Assembly (NCBI GenBank): GCA_035294565.1
Contig: DATGKR010000191.1
Span: 1 to 26,476 of the forward strand
Direction of reading: 5' to 3'
DNA: 26,476 nt
Source: DATGKR01 sp035294565
GTDB lineage: Bacteria > Actinomycetota > Acidimicrobiia > Acidimicrobiales > Palsa-688
Below the pieces are notes generated by a model. It was not told where the DNA came from, searched no databases, and saw only the letters and a program-made list of their open reading frames with translations. The position numbers were made by a program, and so were the translations under genes. Below are positions 16,832 to 24,555 of the stretch, in pieces. How positions within the stretch are numbered: the first letter of the stretch is position 1; every line of letters starts with the position of its first letter.

Positions 16832-18351
16832 TCGCGGTCGAAGGGGACCGCCGGACCGGTGTAGGTGCCCGGGAACGAACCCTGGTAGCCGAACTGCACC
16901 ATCGCCACGCGGCCCCCGCCGAAGGCGTAGCCGCCGGACCGGCAGAAGCCCTGCGCGGTCATGCCCGGCCCGTGCATGTTCCCCGCCCCCGGCACCCACA
17001 GGGGGACCCCGGGCAGAGGCAGGCCGCCGGTGATCTCCGCCCACTGGTCGGTGGTCGAGTAGACCCCGACCTCGCTGCCCCCTGCCCGCAGCGCGGCGAT
17101 CGCGCCGCTGATCAGCCGGGCGTTGCTCGCCGCCCCGTTCCAACCCGAGTAGCGCTCCACGTCGAGCCACCAAAGACGGGGGTAGACGCCGACGCTGCGG
17201 GAATAGGCCAGCCAGTGCGCGGCCCAGTTCCAGCCGTAGTTGAAGCTCTGGCACATGCGGTCGGCGGGGCCGCAGGCGCCGGCGGGCCCGTCGGCCGCTG
17301 AGGCCGGCGCCGGGGAGGGCAGGCCGTCCATGTACACGTAGGCGGACATGTCCGGGCCCGCCCACAGCGACTCCTGCACGTAGCAGGGGTTAGGCGTGCT
17401 GTCCAGATAGCCGTCGGTCACCTGGACGACGGCTATCTGCTGGCGGGCGGCGGGCAGGACGCCGCACTGGTACTCGGACACGTCGTAGCCGCTCGACCCG
17501 CTGCGGTAGCCGCCGAGCACGCTGCGGACCAGCGGCCGGATGGGCCGGAGCGACTCGGTGGCCACCGTCTGGCGCGGCGGGGGGGCCGTGTAGCTGACAC
17601 GCGGCGCGTCCCCGAAGGACAGCACCCCGCCAGCGGCGCCCACCAGCCAGTAGCCCCTTCCGGCGGCGCCTGGCACCACGGCGCGCACCTCCATTCCCTT
17701 GGCGCTGCCCGACCCGAAGTAGGGGGCGTCGCCGAAAGCGAAAACCCCCCCATCGGCGCCCACCAGCCAGTAGCCACCCCCATCGGGCGTCGCCGCCATC
17801 GCCACGATCGGCGCAGACAGGCGCCTCGGCGACAGGCCGCCGAAGTAGGGGGCGTGGAAGGCGAAGACACCTCCGTCCGCGCCCGCAAGCCAGTACCCGC
17901 CGGTGGTCGGGTCACCGGCGACGGCGACGACCGGCGCGTCGAGCGCGTGGCCGCCCATGGATCCGAAGAAACCGGCCTCGCCGACCGGGAAGACACCCCC
18001 GTCGGCGCCGACCATGACCAGCTCGCCGCCGTGGTCGACCGACGTGGCGGCGACGATCGGGGCGGAGAGATGCTCGTAGGCGACGGTCGTCTGCCACGGG
18101 TTGGGCGCCGGCGCAGCCGGCCGGACGGTTGTGGTGGTGGTCTTGGGCGCGGAGCGCCGGTGCGGCCGGGCGGAACGACGGCCTTTCGTCGCCGGGCGAA
18201 GCGCCCCCGCAGAAGGGGCCGCCGTCCTCGCCGGCGTCTGCGGCTCCCCAGTCGGGGACACGAAACCCCCGGCGGCGAGCGTCGTGAACGCGATAGCCGC
18301 GACTGCGGAAGCCGCCCACGGCAGGGCGCGATCCCTCCTCCTCGGCTGCAT
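16819..18351 (-). CDS. Secreted protein: beta-repeat domain fused to GH25/DUF1906-like barrel
   Basis: A 510-residue exported protein. Residues 9-29 are a signal or membrane segment, followed by a basic Thr/Pro linker to about 90. Four repeats of about 42 residues follow, centred on GADGGVF at 115, 157, 198 and on GAAGGV near 239, each with a GYWLVG strand before it and FGDAPYFGS after it, a propeller-like pattern. From 288 a different domain begins with GYDVSEYQCG and continues with WWLDVERYSGWNG, VGVYSTTDQW and PLWVPGAGN to the C-terminus. The D-x-S opening and the LDVE motif are the marks of GH25-like and DUF1906-like barrels, so cell-wall glycan binding or cleavage is likely. GAAGGGA lies just upstream of the ATG. 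The cysteines suggest disulfides outside the cell. Confidence 0.8.
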   Translation of the reverse strand: MQPRRRDRALPWAASAVAAIAFTTLAAGGFVSPTGEPQTPARTAAPSAGALRPATKGRRSARPHRRSAPKTTTTTVRPAAPAPNPWQTTVAYEHLSAPIVAATSVDHGGELVMVGADGGVFPVGEAGFFGSMGGHALDAPVVAVAGDPTTGGYWLAGADGGVFAFHAPYFGGLSPRRLSAPIVAMAATPDGGGYWLVGADGGVFAFGDAPYFGSGSAKGMEVRAVVPGAAGRGYWLVGAAGGVLSFGDAPRVSYTAPPPRQTVATESLRPIRPLVRSVLGGYRSGSSGYDVSEYQCGVLPAARQQIAVVQVTDGYLDSTPNPCYVQESLWAGPDMSAYVYMDGLPSPAPASAADGPAGACGPADRMCQSFNYGWNWAAHWLAYSRSVGVYPRLWWLDVERYSGWNGAASNARLISGAIAALRAGGSEVGVYSTTDQWAEITGGLPLPGVPLWVPGAGNMHGPGMTAQGFCRSGGYAFGGGRVAMVQFGYQGSFPGTYTGPAVPFDRDYAC

Positions 18352-18432
18352 GCGTCCCTTCGGCCCCCTTCCGCCTCCTGACCGTGCGGAAAGCTAGTCG
18401 GCGCTCCCTGGTTGCGGCCCCAACAGAAACAC

Positions 18433-18461
18433 AAAAAGTCGTCGCGCTGGTGGACCCGCGC
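18433..18461 (-). terminator. Possible intrinsic terminator of the mrp operon
   Basis: Directly after the mrpD stop, GCGCGGG (18461-18455) and CCAGCGC (18450-18444) pair in a 7-bp stem with one mismatch and a 4-nt loop. After six further nt comes TTTTT (18437-18433) on the minus strand. The gap between stem and T-run makes it imperfect, but it is at the end of a long minus-strand operon. Confidence 0.4.
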
Positions 18462-20296
18462 TAGCGGTGCGGCAGGCCCACGAAGCCGCCGAGGACAGCG
18501 AGACCGACGAGGAGCCAGGCGACGTAGTCGCCCACGTGGCCGGAATGGGCGGCCCTCAGAGCTGCCAGCGGCCGGCGGCGCAGCCGGGCCAGGGGGAGCC
18601 GCTCGTGCAGAACACCGCCCCACAGCCCGACCCCGGCGACGAGGACGGCGAGGGCGGCCGAGGCGAAGTCGAGGGCGAGCCCCCGCCCGGTCCACTCCGG
18701 CAGGTGGGCAGCCGCCACGTGGGCGGGCGCGGCGAGCAGGGCCTGGCGCTGGTAGGCGGCCCCGTCGACGAAGAACTCGGCGGCCCGCTGCGCTGCGCTG
18801 TGCACGCCCGGCACGACCCCGATGGCCAGCGAGCCGAGCAGGAGAACAACGATCGGGGCGAGCATGGTAACCGGCACCCGGCGGAGGGGGCGGGTGTCGC
18901 GCTCCTCGCGGCTGCCGGACGTCTGGTCGGGCCGCTCAGCCCCCTCCGGGCGGGGCCCCATGCCGAAGTAGATCCGCCCGGTGGCGCGCAGCACCGCCCC
19001 GCCGGTCAGGGCGGAGACCACGACGAACAGGGCCGGGGCCCACGGGTAGCCGGCCGAGACGCCGGCATCCTCGCTGATCGCCTTGCCCAGCGCGGTACCG
19101 AACGGCGGCAGGCAGGCCAGGCCCAGGCCGCCGGCGACCGCCAGCCACTTCATCACCCGCGTGTCCCGGCCGCGCCCGTGCAGGTCGATCTCGTCGACGC
19201 TGCCGTAGCGGGCGAGCATCACCCCTCCGATGAGGAACAAGGCGGACTTCACCCCCGCGTGGCCGGCGACGTAGAGCAGCGCCCCGGCGGTGCCGGCGGC
19301 GGTCAGGTAGCCGAGCGCCGACAGGAACAGCCCGACGTGGGCGATGGTCGAGTAGGCCAGCAGGCGCTTGAAGTTCCGGCTCGTCAGGCACATGACCGAG
19401 CCGACGACGGCCGTCACCGCCCCCATGACGACGAACGTCCGGCGGATGTCCCCGGGCGCAAGCTGGTGGCTGAAGACCACCCAGTACACCCTGAATGCGG
19501 CGTACACGCCGAGGGGGACCATCACGCCGGAGAAAAGCACGCAGACCGGGGCCGGGGCGACGGCGTGGGCGTCGGCCAGCCAGAAGTGGAACGGGGCCAT
19601 GGCGCCTTTGACGAGGAAGCCTGCCATCAGCATGACGAAGGCGGCGACGACCAGCGTGCTGCGCGGCTGGTGGTCGAGGACCTCCCCCAGCTGGGGGAGG
19701 CCGAGGTTGCCCGTCCGGGCGTAGAGGAACCCGACGCCCATCAACGCCATGTAGGCACCGAGGCTGTTCATGATCCCGAAGTTCATGCCGCCCTGCAGCG
19801 ATCCCACGTCCTCGACCTTCATCCCGGTGAGCGCGTAGGCAGCCGCTCCCATCAGCTCGAAGAAGACGAACATGTCGAACAGGTCGCCGGTAAGGGCGAA
19901 GCCCTCCATGCCGGCCAGGAACAGCAGGACGAGGGTGTGGAAGTGCCCCTCGGCCGACTCGACGTAGCGCCAGCTGAACACCAGCGCGAGGGTGACCAAC
20001 ACCGCTGCAGTCAGGGCGATCCCGTCGCCGACGGGATCGCTGACGAGCACGATCCCGACGCTGAAGCCGTGGGAGGGCGCCCAGCCGGCGCTCCAGGTGA
20101 CCACCCGGCCTTCCGACGAGCGGGCCAGCAGGGCGGCGGTGACCGCCACCACACAAGCAGCCCCGGCGGTCGCCACGGCGTCGACCACCGGGCGGCGGAC
20201 CCGCCGGTAGCCGACGAGCACGGCAGCGCTCAGCAGGATCGGGATGGTGAGCGCGACCGGCGGGAGCCACGCGACGCCGGTGTCGAAGACAGGCAA
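18461..20296 (-). CDS. mrpD: Mrp antiporter subunit D (NuoL/M/N-like proton/sodium channel subunit)
   Basis: A 611-residue polytopic membrane protein of the complex I antiporter-like family. Key intramembrane groups are present: Glu 147 in FFELMGAAAYALTG and Lys 230 in FLVKGAMAPFHFWLADAHAVAP, with NFKRLLAYSTIAHVG in the second half. It is the only such large subunit in the cluster. It is about 100 residues longer than usual MrpD; after residue 520 an extension carries an amphipathic stretch, another membrane helix and a last helix with SGHVGDYVAWLLVG, a wording typical of NuoL-type C-termini. The start is TTG 20296 with AAGGG upstream, 3 nt after the mrpC stop. It is the last gene of the operon and is followed by a possible terminator. 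Confidence 0.9.
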   Translation of the reverse strand: MPVFDTGVAWLPPVALTIPILLSAAVLVGYRRVRRPVVDAVATAGAACVVAVTAALLARSSEGRVVTWSAGWAPSHGFSVGIVLVSDPVGDGIALTAAVLVTLALVFSWRYVESAEGHFHTLVLLFLAGMEGFALTGDLFDMFVFFELMGAAAYALTGMKVEDVGSLQGGMNFGIMNSLGAYMALMGVGFLYARTGNLGLPQLGEVLDHQPRSTLVVAAFVMLMAGFLVKGAMAPFHFWLADAHAVAPAPVCVLFSGVMVPLGVYAAFRVYWVVFSHQLAPGDIRRTFVVMGAVTAVVGSVMCLTSRNFKRLLAYSTIAHVGLFLSALGYLTAAGTAGALLYVAGHAGVKSALFLIGGVMLARYGSVDEIDLHGRGRDTRVMKWLAVAGGLGLACLPPFGTALGKAISEDAGVSAGYPWAPALFVVVSALTGGAVLRATGRIYFGMGPRPEGAERPDQTSGSREERDTRPLRRVPVTMLAPIVVLLLGSLAIGVVPGVHSAAQRAAEFFVDGAAYQRQALLAAPAHVAAAHLPEWTGRGLALDFASAALAVLVAGVGLWGGVLHERLPLARLRRRPLAALRAAHSGHVGDYVAWLLVGLAVLGGFVGLPHR

Positions 20297-20299
20297 GCG

Positions 20300-20650
20300 T
20301 TACCCTTGCAGGTTGCGCAGCTCGTCGGGGTCGAGCGTCCCGTTGCGCTTGTGGATCTGCACGGCGAGCGCAAGCAGCAGCGCCGTGACGGTGGCCGACA
20401 CGACGACGTCGGTGAGGGTCATGGCCTGCACCACGGGGTCGACAACCCGGAAGGTCGGCTTGGTGGCAGGCTCGCCGAAAACGGGGGGCGAGGCGCCCCG
20501 CTGGTAGCCGATGGCGAGCAGGAGGACGTAGGTTCCCGACTGGGACACCGAGAGGCAGAGGACGGCGTGGATCAGGTTCCTGCTCCGGACAATCCCGAAC
20601 GCGCCGACGAGGAGCAGCCAGACCGACACGACGTAGGCGTAGACGCTCAC
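20300..20650 (-). CDS. mrpC: Mrp antiporter subunit C (NuoK-like)
   Basis: A 116-residue protein with three membrane helices, homologous to NuoK and MbhG. GIVRSRNLIHAVLCLSVSQSGTYVLLL contains the typical N-L-I...L..S.S pattern of the first conserved helix pair, and DPVVQAMTLTDVVVSATVTALLLAL is the conserved third helix with T-D-x-V. A loop of about 25 residues with FGEPATKPTFRVV lies between. Its GTG start at 20650 overlaps the stop of the MnhB-like gene by 4 nt (GTGA), and mrpD follows after 3 nt. Any longer upstream frame lies within the mnhB-like gene and has no family similarity. Confidence 0.92.
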   Translation of the reverse strand: MSVYAYVVSVWLLLVGAFGIVRSRNLIHAVLCLSVSQSGTYVLLLAIGYQRGASPPVFGEPATKPTFRVVDPVVQAMTLTDVVVSATVTALLLALAVQIHKRNGTLDPDELRNLQG

Positions 20651-21396
20651 CGGCGGCCCCGCCCGGGACCGGGCCTGATCATGATCGCCTGCTCGAGGAA
20701 CTTGGCGAGGAGGACTGCCGTGCCGGATGCCACCTCGACGCCTACGGCCCCGTTGAGCAGGGGCACCGTGCCGCCCGAGAACAGCTGGCCGAACGTGCCG
20801 GTGGGGATCATGTCGGCGAGGAAGGCGCCGGCGACTGCGATCCCGGCGAGGCCGACGCAGGCGAACGCCCCGGCGCCGATGGCCTCGCCCCACTCGAACG
20901 CCCGCAGCGGGCGGGCCCGCTGCAGGGCCGGGTAGTTGCCCGCCACGTAGAGCAGGTGGATGCCCGTGCCGACCACCACCCCTCCCTGGAAGCCCCCGCC
21001 GGGGGTCACGTGGCCGTGCGCGATCACGTCGAAGCCGATGACCAGCGTCACCGGCATCATCAGGTAGCCGAGGAACCGGGTGGACTCGAGGGTCCGGCCG
21101 CCGCCGAGAGCGGCCCGTTCGGTCTCGTCCTTGGCGGGGCGGAGCAGAGTGGCCGCTCCGATCACGCTCGCCAGCAGAATCGACTCCTCGCCGAGGGTGT
21201 CGAGGCCGCGCTGGTCGAAGTTGACGCTCGAGACGACGTTGGAGGTGGCGTGGCTGACGGCGGCCGCCACGGCGTGCGTCCGGTAGGGGTGGAAGCTGCC
21301 CCCGAAGGGCGGAAGGTCGGCCACACCGAGCAGGAGCAGTGCGCAGAGGCCGCCACCGCCCGCGAGGAACAACATCAGCCGGGCGCGGCGGCTCAA
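20647..21396 (-). CDS. mrpB: MbhE-MnhB fusion, Mrp subunit (MrpA C-terminal part plus MrpB)
   Basis: A 249-residue membrane protein made of two units. Residues 1-90 resemble MbhE, which is the end of MrpA in canonical systems: a first helix, then NFDQRGLDTLGEESILLASVIGAATLLRP. Residues 105-240 are the MnhB/MrpB domain with GFDVIAHGHVTPGGGFQGGVVVG and a last segment VGVEVASGTAVLLAKFLEQAIMI. The join corresponds to MbhE plus MbhF of the archaeal membrane hydrogenase. The start is TTG 21396, overlapping the MbhD-like stop by 4 nt (TTGA), and its own stop overlaps mrpC by 4 nt. The GGG-rich HGHVTPGGGFQGG turn is a strong family mark. Confidence 0.88.
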   Translation of the reverse strand: MSRRARLMLFLAGGGGLCALLLLGVADLPPFGGSFHPYRTHAVAAAVSHATSNVVSSVNFDQRGLDTLGEESILLASVIGAATLLRPAKDETERAALGGGRTLESTRFLGYLMMPVTLVIGFDVIAHGHVTPGGGFQGGVVVGTGIHLLYVAGNYPALQRARPLRAFEWGEAIGAGAFACVGLAGIAVAGAFLADMIPTGTFGQLFSGGTVPLLNGAVGVEVASGTAVLLAKFLEQAIMIRPGPGRGRR

Positions 21397-21626
21397 CCTC
21401 TTTCCACCTTGCGGATGGCGAGCATGACCATGAGGGGAACGACCGCCGTGCCGACGGCGATCTGGCTGAGGGCCACGTCCGGCGCCTGCAGCACCATGAA
21501 CAGCACGGCGAGCACCAGCCCGTAAGCCGACACGGCCAGCGCCTGGCGGGCCGGTTGCCCGGTCAGGACCACGGCGGTGCCGCCCAGGCCGGCGAGAGTG
21601 AGCATGATGGCGGCCAGGACGGTCAT
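21393..21626 (-). CDS. MbhD-like (DUF4040) subunit, equivalent to an MrpA segment
   Basis: A 77-residue protein with about three membrane helices, matching the MbhD/DUF4040 unit that in canonical Mrp systems is embedded in the C-terminal part of MrpA. The hallmark is QALAVSAYGLVLAVLFMVLQAPDVALSQIAVGTAVVPLMVMLAI, where the APDVALSQIAVG stretch is the conserved core. ATG 21626 overlaps the mrpG stop (ATGA), and its stop overlaps the MbhE-MnhB start. Encoding this unit as a free small protein is the archaeal Mbh and Thermotoga-like form of the complex. Confidence 0.88.
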   Translation of the reverse strand: MTVLAAIMLTLAGLGGTAVVLTGQPARQALAVSAYGLVLAVLFMVLQAPDVALSQIAVGTAVVPLMVMLAIRKVERG

Positions 21627-21928
21627 TCGGGCGACGACGGGTCCACCCGCCCCTCCACCTGGCCGATCGCCCTGCCGACGGCCGCCTCGAGGACCGGCCC
21701 GGCCATGAAGAGCAGGGCGCCCACCAGCAGGATCGAGGCCGTTGTCAGCCCGAGCCCCTGCTCGACGGACAGCCCGACGGCGACGAGCGGGCAGCCGAGG
21801 GAGGTGATCGGGGTTATGAAGTGCATCCGGTCGTACACGCTGGAGCGCATCGCCACCGCCCCCAGGCAGGAGGCGACGGTGACCGCCGTGCCGAGGGAGA
21901 CGAGGGCGAGCGCCACCTCATGGGACAT
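21623..21928 (-). CDS. mrpG: Mrp antiporter subunit G
   Basis: A 101-residue protein with three membrane helices of the MnhG/PhaG family. The conserved centre is GAVAMRSSVYDRMHFITPITSLGCPLVAVGL, with the R-x-x-x-x-x-x-R-M-H pattern of the family, and the third helix is ASILLVGALLFMAGPVL. ATG 21928 is chosen because GAGGGG lies 5 nt upstream and the family starts there; an in-frame start at 21958 would add ten residues. It overlaps mrpF by 11 nt and the MbhD-like gene by 4 nt. Confidence 0.9.
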   Translation of the reverse strand: MSHEVALALVSLGTAVTVASCLGAVAMRSSVYDRMHFITPITSLGCPLVAVGLSVEQGLGLTTASILLVGALLFMAGPVLEAAVGRAIGQVEGRVDPSSPE

Positions 21929-22193
21929 GGCCGCCCCCCTCGTCCCGCCCGACGACAAGGCGGGTGAAGACCAGCGTCCCGGCCACGGACAGGACGACGA
22001 GGACGAGCGGCACGATCAGGTCGTAGGACTCGCCGGTGACCTGGCTGAGGAGGAGGAGGGCCACCACCGACGCCGCGGAGACCAGCTCCAAGCCGACCAG
22101 GCGGTCCACCGACCTGTCGGCGGCCGACAAGAGGAGGCCCGCCGGGAGAGCGCCGGCCATGACCACCGCCGTGCACACCTCGTAGCCGGTCAT
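21918..22193 (-). CDS. mrpF: Mrp antiporter subunit F
   Basis: A 91-residue protein with three membrane helices of the MnhF family. Landmarks are SAADRSVDRLVGLELVSAASVVALL, where the D-R-x-x-x-L arrangement corresponds to the usual P-x-DR-(I/V)-x-x-L-(D/E) region, and SYDLIVPLVLVVLSVAGTLVFTRL, where SYxDxA is usual. ATG 22193 overlaps the mrpE stop (ATGA), and the C-terminus overlaps mrpG by 11 nt. The short basic/Gly tail GRDEGGGHVP faces the cytosol. Confidence 0.88.
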   Translation of the reverse strand: MTGYEVCTAVVMAGALPAGLLLSAADRSVDRLVGLELVSAASVVALLLLSQVTGESYDLIVPLVLVVLSVAGTLVFTRLVVGRDEGGGHVP

Positions 22194-22651
22194 CGCCCGA
22201 GGCGGCTCTCGACCCTCGGGCCCTTCGGGGCGAGGGAGTGGACCAGCATCTCCCCGGTCCCGGGGTCGATGTCGAGGGCGTAGCTGCCGGGGCTGGTGGA
22301 CACCAGCGCGACGGCCACCCCCCGCCCGGCACGCGCTTCGGTGCTGTCGCCGGCGAATCCGGTCCGGACCCGCACGAACCTGCCTCTCTTCCCGGTCGCG
22401 GCCGCCCAGAGCACCTGGGCGGTGTCGGTCACGATCGCTACGGGCAGGACGAGCGCCGCCCCGAGCCATCGGGGCCTGGCGGTCCACGTGTCCCCGATGA
22501 CCCGCCTCGTACCGTAGGCGGCGGCCCCGCAGGGGATCGACGCCAGCGCGGCGACGAGCAGCTCCTGGCCGGAGAGAGCGGACAGGGATATCAGCCAAAC
22601 GCCGAACGAGGCGCCCCACCACAGCAGGATCTCGCCGGCAACCCCGAGCAC
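22190..22651 (-). CDS. mrpE: Mrp antiporter subunit E
   Basis: A 153-residue MnhE-family protein. An N-terminal membrane part (LGVAGEILLWWGASFGVWLISLSALSGQELLVAALASIPCGAAAYGTRRV) is followed by a second hydrophobic part (LGAALVLPVAIVTDTAQVLWAA) and a soluble domain with RGVAVALVSTSPGSYALDIDPGTGEMLVHSL. The S-x-x-P-G-(S/T)-x-x-x-D segment is the family mark. The start is uncertain: GTG 22651 gives the usual length, but no ribosome site is clear and the frame has no other suitable start nearby. It is the first mrp gene, separated from the symporter gene by about 300 nt that hold a GNAT remnant. Confidence 0.85.
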   Translation of the reverse strand: MLGVAGEILLWWGASFGVWLISLSALSGQELLVAALASIPCGAAAYGTRRVIGDTWTARPRWLGAALVLPVAIVTDTAQVLWAAATGKRGRFVRVRTGFAGDSTEARAGRGVAVALVSTSPGSYALDIDPGTGEMLVHSLAPKGPRVESRLGR

Positions 22652-22692
22652 CGCGGCACTCTTACCCCGCTGTCCCGCCCGGGAAACGGCCC

Positions 22693-22953
22693 TCAGCAGG
22701 GACGGGCGCCCCCGTCGGCTCCGAAGAGAGCCAGACAGGCTTCGAGGCCCTCGACGTCCACGTCGGGCCACGCCCGGCGCTCCTCCTCCCAGCGGGCGCG
22801 GGTCAAGAGCAGGCGGACCATGGTGGCCGGCTCGCCGCGCCGCTCGAGCACGTCGGTGCCGTCGCGGGCGTAGCCGAGCTTCTCCGAGACCCCCGCGACG
22901 CCAAGCGATTTTCGCTCGCGGGAGCCGGCCTGCCCGCCGGCTATCCCGCCGCT
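22693..22953 (-). pseudogene. Remnant of a GNAT acetyltransferase (C-terminal part only)
   Basis: Directly after the symporter stop codon and in the same frame, 86 sense codons run to TGA 22695-22693. From 22908 on they read like the end of a RimJ/RimL-type GNAT: SLGVAGVSEKLGYARDG (the acetyl-CoA-site helix and following strand), then RRGEPATMVRLLLTR, a W-E pair, and the end VEGLEACLALFG. The N-terminal two thirds of a GNAT, about 110 residues, are absent, and no ATG, GTG or TTG precedes the conserved start. The piece is therefore read as a deletion relic. GCCGGC repeats (22924-22929, 22936-22941) form a 6-bp stem just after the symporter stop. It is also formally possible that stop readthrough appends this to the symporter, but I think that unlikely. 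Confidence 0.65.
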
Positions 22954-24555
22954 CTACAGCGGCTGAGCGACGTCGAGGGTGGGCAGCGGCTCTACCTCGC
23001 CGGCGTCGACCACGTAGTCCTCGGCGGCCGTGACGTCCGGGCCTGCGCTGCGCGGCCACAGCCGGAGCACGACCGTCCCCACGATCGCCACGGCCAGGTT
23101 GAGCACCAGGGCGCTCAGCCCGATGTAGACGCTCGTTGTCGTGCCCGGGATGTCCGCAACGGCACCGGCGAAGTGGTGCACCGCCGGTGACGACACGCCG
23201 TAGGCCAGGTAGCTGCCGTACACCATGCCGGCCAGCCAGCCGGCGATGAGCGCCCAACGGTGCAGCCACCTGGTGAACAGGCCGAGCGCCACCGCCGGGA
23301 ACGTCTGAAGGATCCAGATCCCGCCGAGCAGCTGCAGGTTGATGGCGTTCTGCGTGTTGAGCCCGAGGACGAACGCCAGCGCGCCGAACTTGACCAGCAG
23401 CGACACCAGCTTGGACACCTCGGCCTCCTCGCGGGCGCTCGCCCGGGGACGGAACAGATCGCGGTAGATGTTGCGGGTGAACAGGTTGGCCGCCGCTATC
23501 GACATGATCGCAGCGGGGACCAGCGCTCCTATGGCCACCGCGGCGTAGGCGACGCCGGCGAACCAGCTGGGGAACATCTGGTGGAACAGCAGTGGGGCTG
23601 CCAGCCGGCTGTTGGTCGTCTTGACGCCGGCGGCGATCGCCATGTAGCCGAGCAGCGCCACGAAGGCGAGGACCAGCGAGTAGAGCGGGAGGGCCACGGT
23701 GTTGCGCCGCACCGTCTCGCGCTCCTTCGAGGCCAGCACACCGGTGATGGCGTGGGGGTACATGAACAGCGCCATCGCCGAGCCGAGGGCCAACGTGCCG
23801 TACGCCCAGTACGTCTTCGCCGACGGCAGGAAGGCGAAGGTGGGCTTCTTGTGCGCCGCCTTCGCCGCGGCGGCGACCGCCTTGGTGTGGGCCTCGACGG
23901 CGGAGAAGATGTGGCCGTAGCCGCCGAGGCGGATGGGGATGTAGATGATCGCCACGAGGACCACCACGTATATGAGCAGGTCCTTGACGAAGGCGATCAG
24001 CGCGGGCGCCCTCAGGCCCGACACGTAGGTGTAGGCAGCGAGGATGACGAAGGCGATGATCAGGGGAAGGTCCCGGCTCACGCCCATCACCTGCAGCACC
24101 GACTGGATGCCGACCAGCTGCAGGGCGATGTAGGGAAGCAGGGCGAGGATGCCCGTGAAGGCCACGGCCAGCCCGAGGCCCCGCGACCCGAAGCGGGCGC
24201 TCGCGAAGTCGGCGGGGGTGATGAACCCGTGCTTGTGCGCGACCGACCACAGCCGGGGCATCAGCACGAACACGATGGGCCACACGAGGATCGTGTAGGC
24301 GACGGCGAACCAGCCGGACACTGCGCCGAGGGCGTACATGGCGCCGGGAACGGCGATGAACGTGTAGGCGGTGTAGAGGTCGCCGCCGAGCAGGAACCAG
24401 GTGACGAACCCGCCGAAGGAGCGGCCTCCGAGGCCCCACTCGTTGAGGGTGTTCATCGACGCCACCCGCCGCCAGTGGGAGGCGACGAAACCGATGACGG
24501 TGACGATGGCGAACAGGACTATCGCGACGGCGAGGGCGGTGGTGTCGAGCTTCAC
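22954..24555 (-). CDS. Sodium:solute symporter, monocarboxylate-permease type
   Basis: A 533-residue SSS-family transporter with about 13 membrane helices, importing a small solute with Na+. GGRSFGGFVTWFLLGGDLYTAYTFIAVPG (43-71) is the conserved first-helix and G-D-x-x-T region, KHGFITPADFASARFGSRGLGL follows, and AIGALVPAAIMSIAAANLFTRNIYRDL is the family's Na+-site helix with conserved S-x-A-x-x-L-x-x-x-N. Its arrangement after a DUF3311 gene is that of the monocarboxylate permeases (MctC/MctP, for acetate, pyruvate, propionate or lactate). The exact substrate is an inference. GTG 24555 overlaps the DUF3311 stop by 4 nt (GTGA). Being upstream of the mrp genes on the same strand, it may be transcribed with them. 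Confidence 0.9.
   Translation of the reverse strand: MKLDTTALAVAIVLFAIVTVIGFVASHWRRVASMNTLNEWGLGGRSFGGFVTWFLLGGDLYTAYTFIAVPGAMYALGAVSGWFAVAYTILVWPIVFVLMPRLWSVAHKHGFITPADFASARFGSRGLGLAVAFTGILALLPYIALQLVGIQSVLQVMGVSRDLPLIIAFVILAAYTYVSGLRAPALIAFVKDLLIYVVVLVAIIYIPIRLGGYGHIFSAVEAHTKAVAAAAKAAHKKPTFAFLPSAKTYWAYGTLALGSAMALFMYPHAITGVLASKERETVRRNTVALPLYSLVLAFVALLGYMAIAAGVKTTNSRLAAPLLFHQMFPSWFAGVAYAAVAIGALVPAAIMSIAAANLFTRNIYRDLFRPRASAREEAEVSKLVSLLVKFGALAFVLGLNTQNAINLQLLGGIWILQTFPAVALGLFTRWLHRWALIAGWLAGMVYGSYLAYGVSSPAVHHFAGAVADIPGTTTSVYIGLSALVLNLAVAIVGTVVLRLWPRSAGPDVTAAEDYVVDAGEVEPLPTLDVAQPL

Noticed and set aside
18352..18432. Possible c-di-AMP type riboswitch before the secreted repeat protein
   Set aside because: The leader is short, and only a vague AACCAGGGAG-like piece resembles conserved riboswitch cores; the paired stems expected for that class could not be drawn.
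22652..24439. Upstream extension of the mrpE frame to a 749-residue protein
   Set aside because: The extension runs out of frame over the symporter gene and is Arg/Pro/His-rich; only the part from GTG 22651 resembles MnhE.
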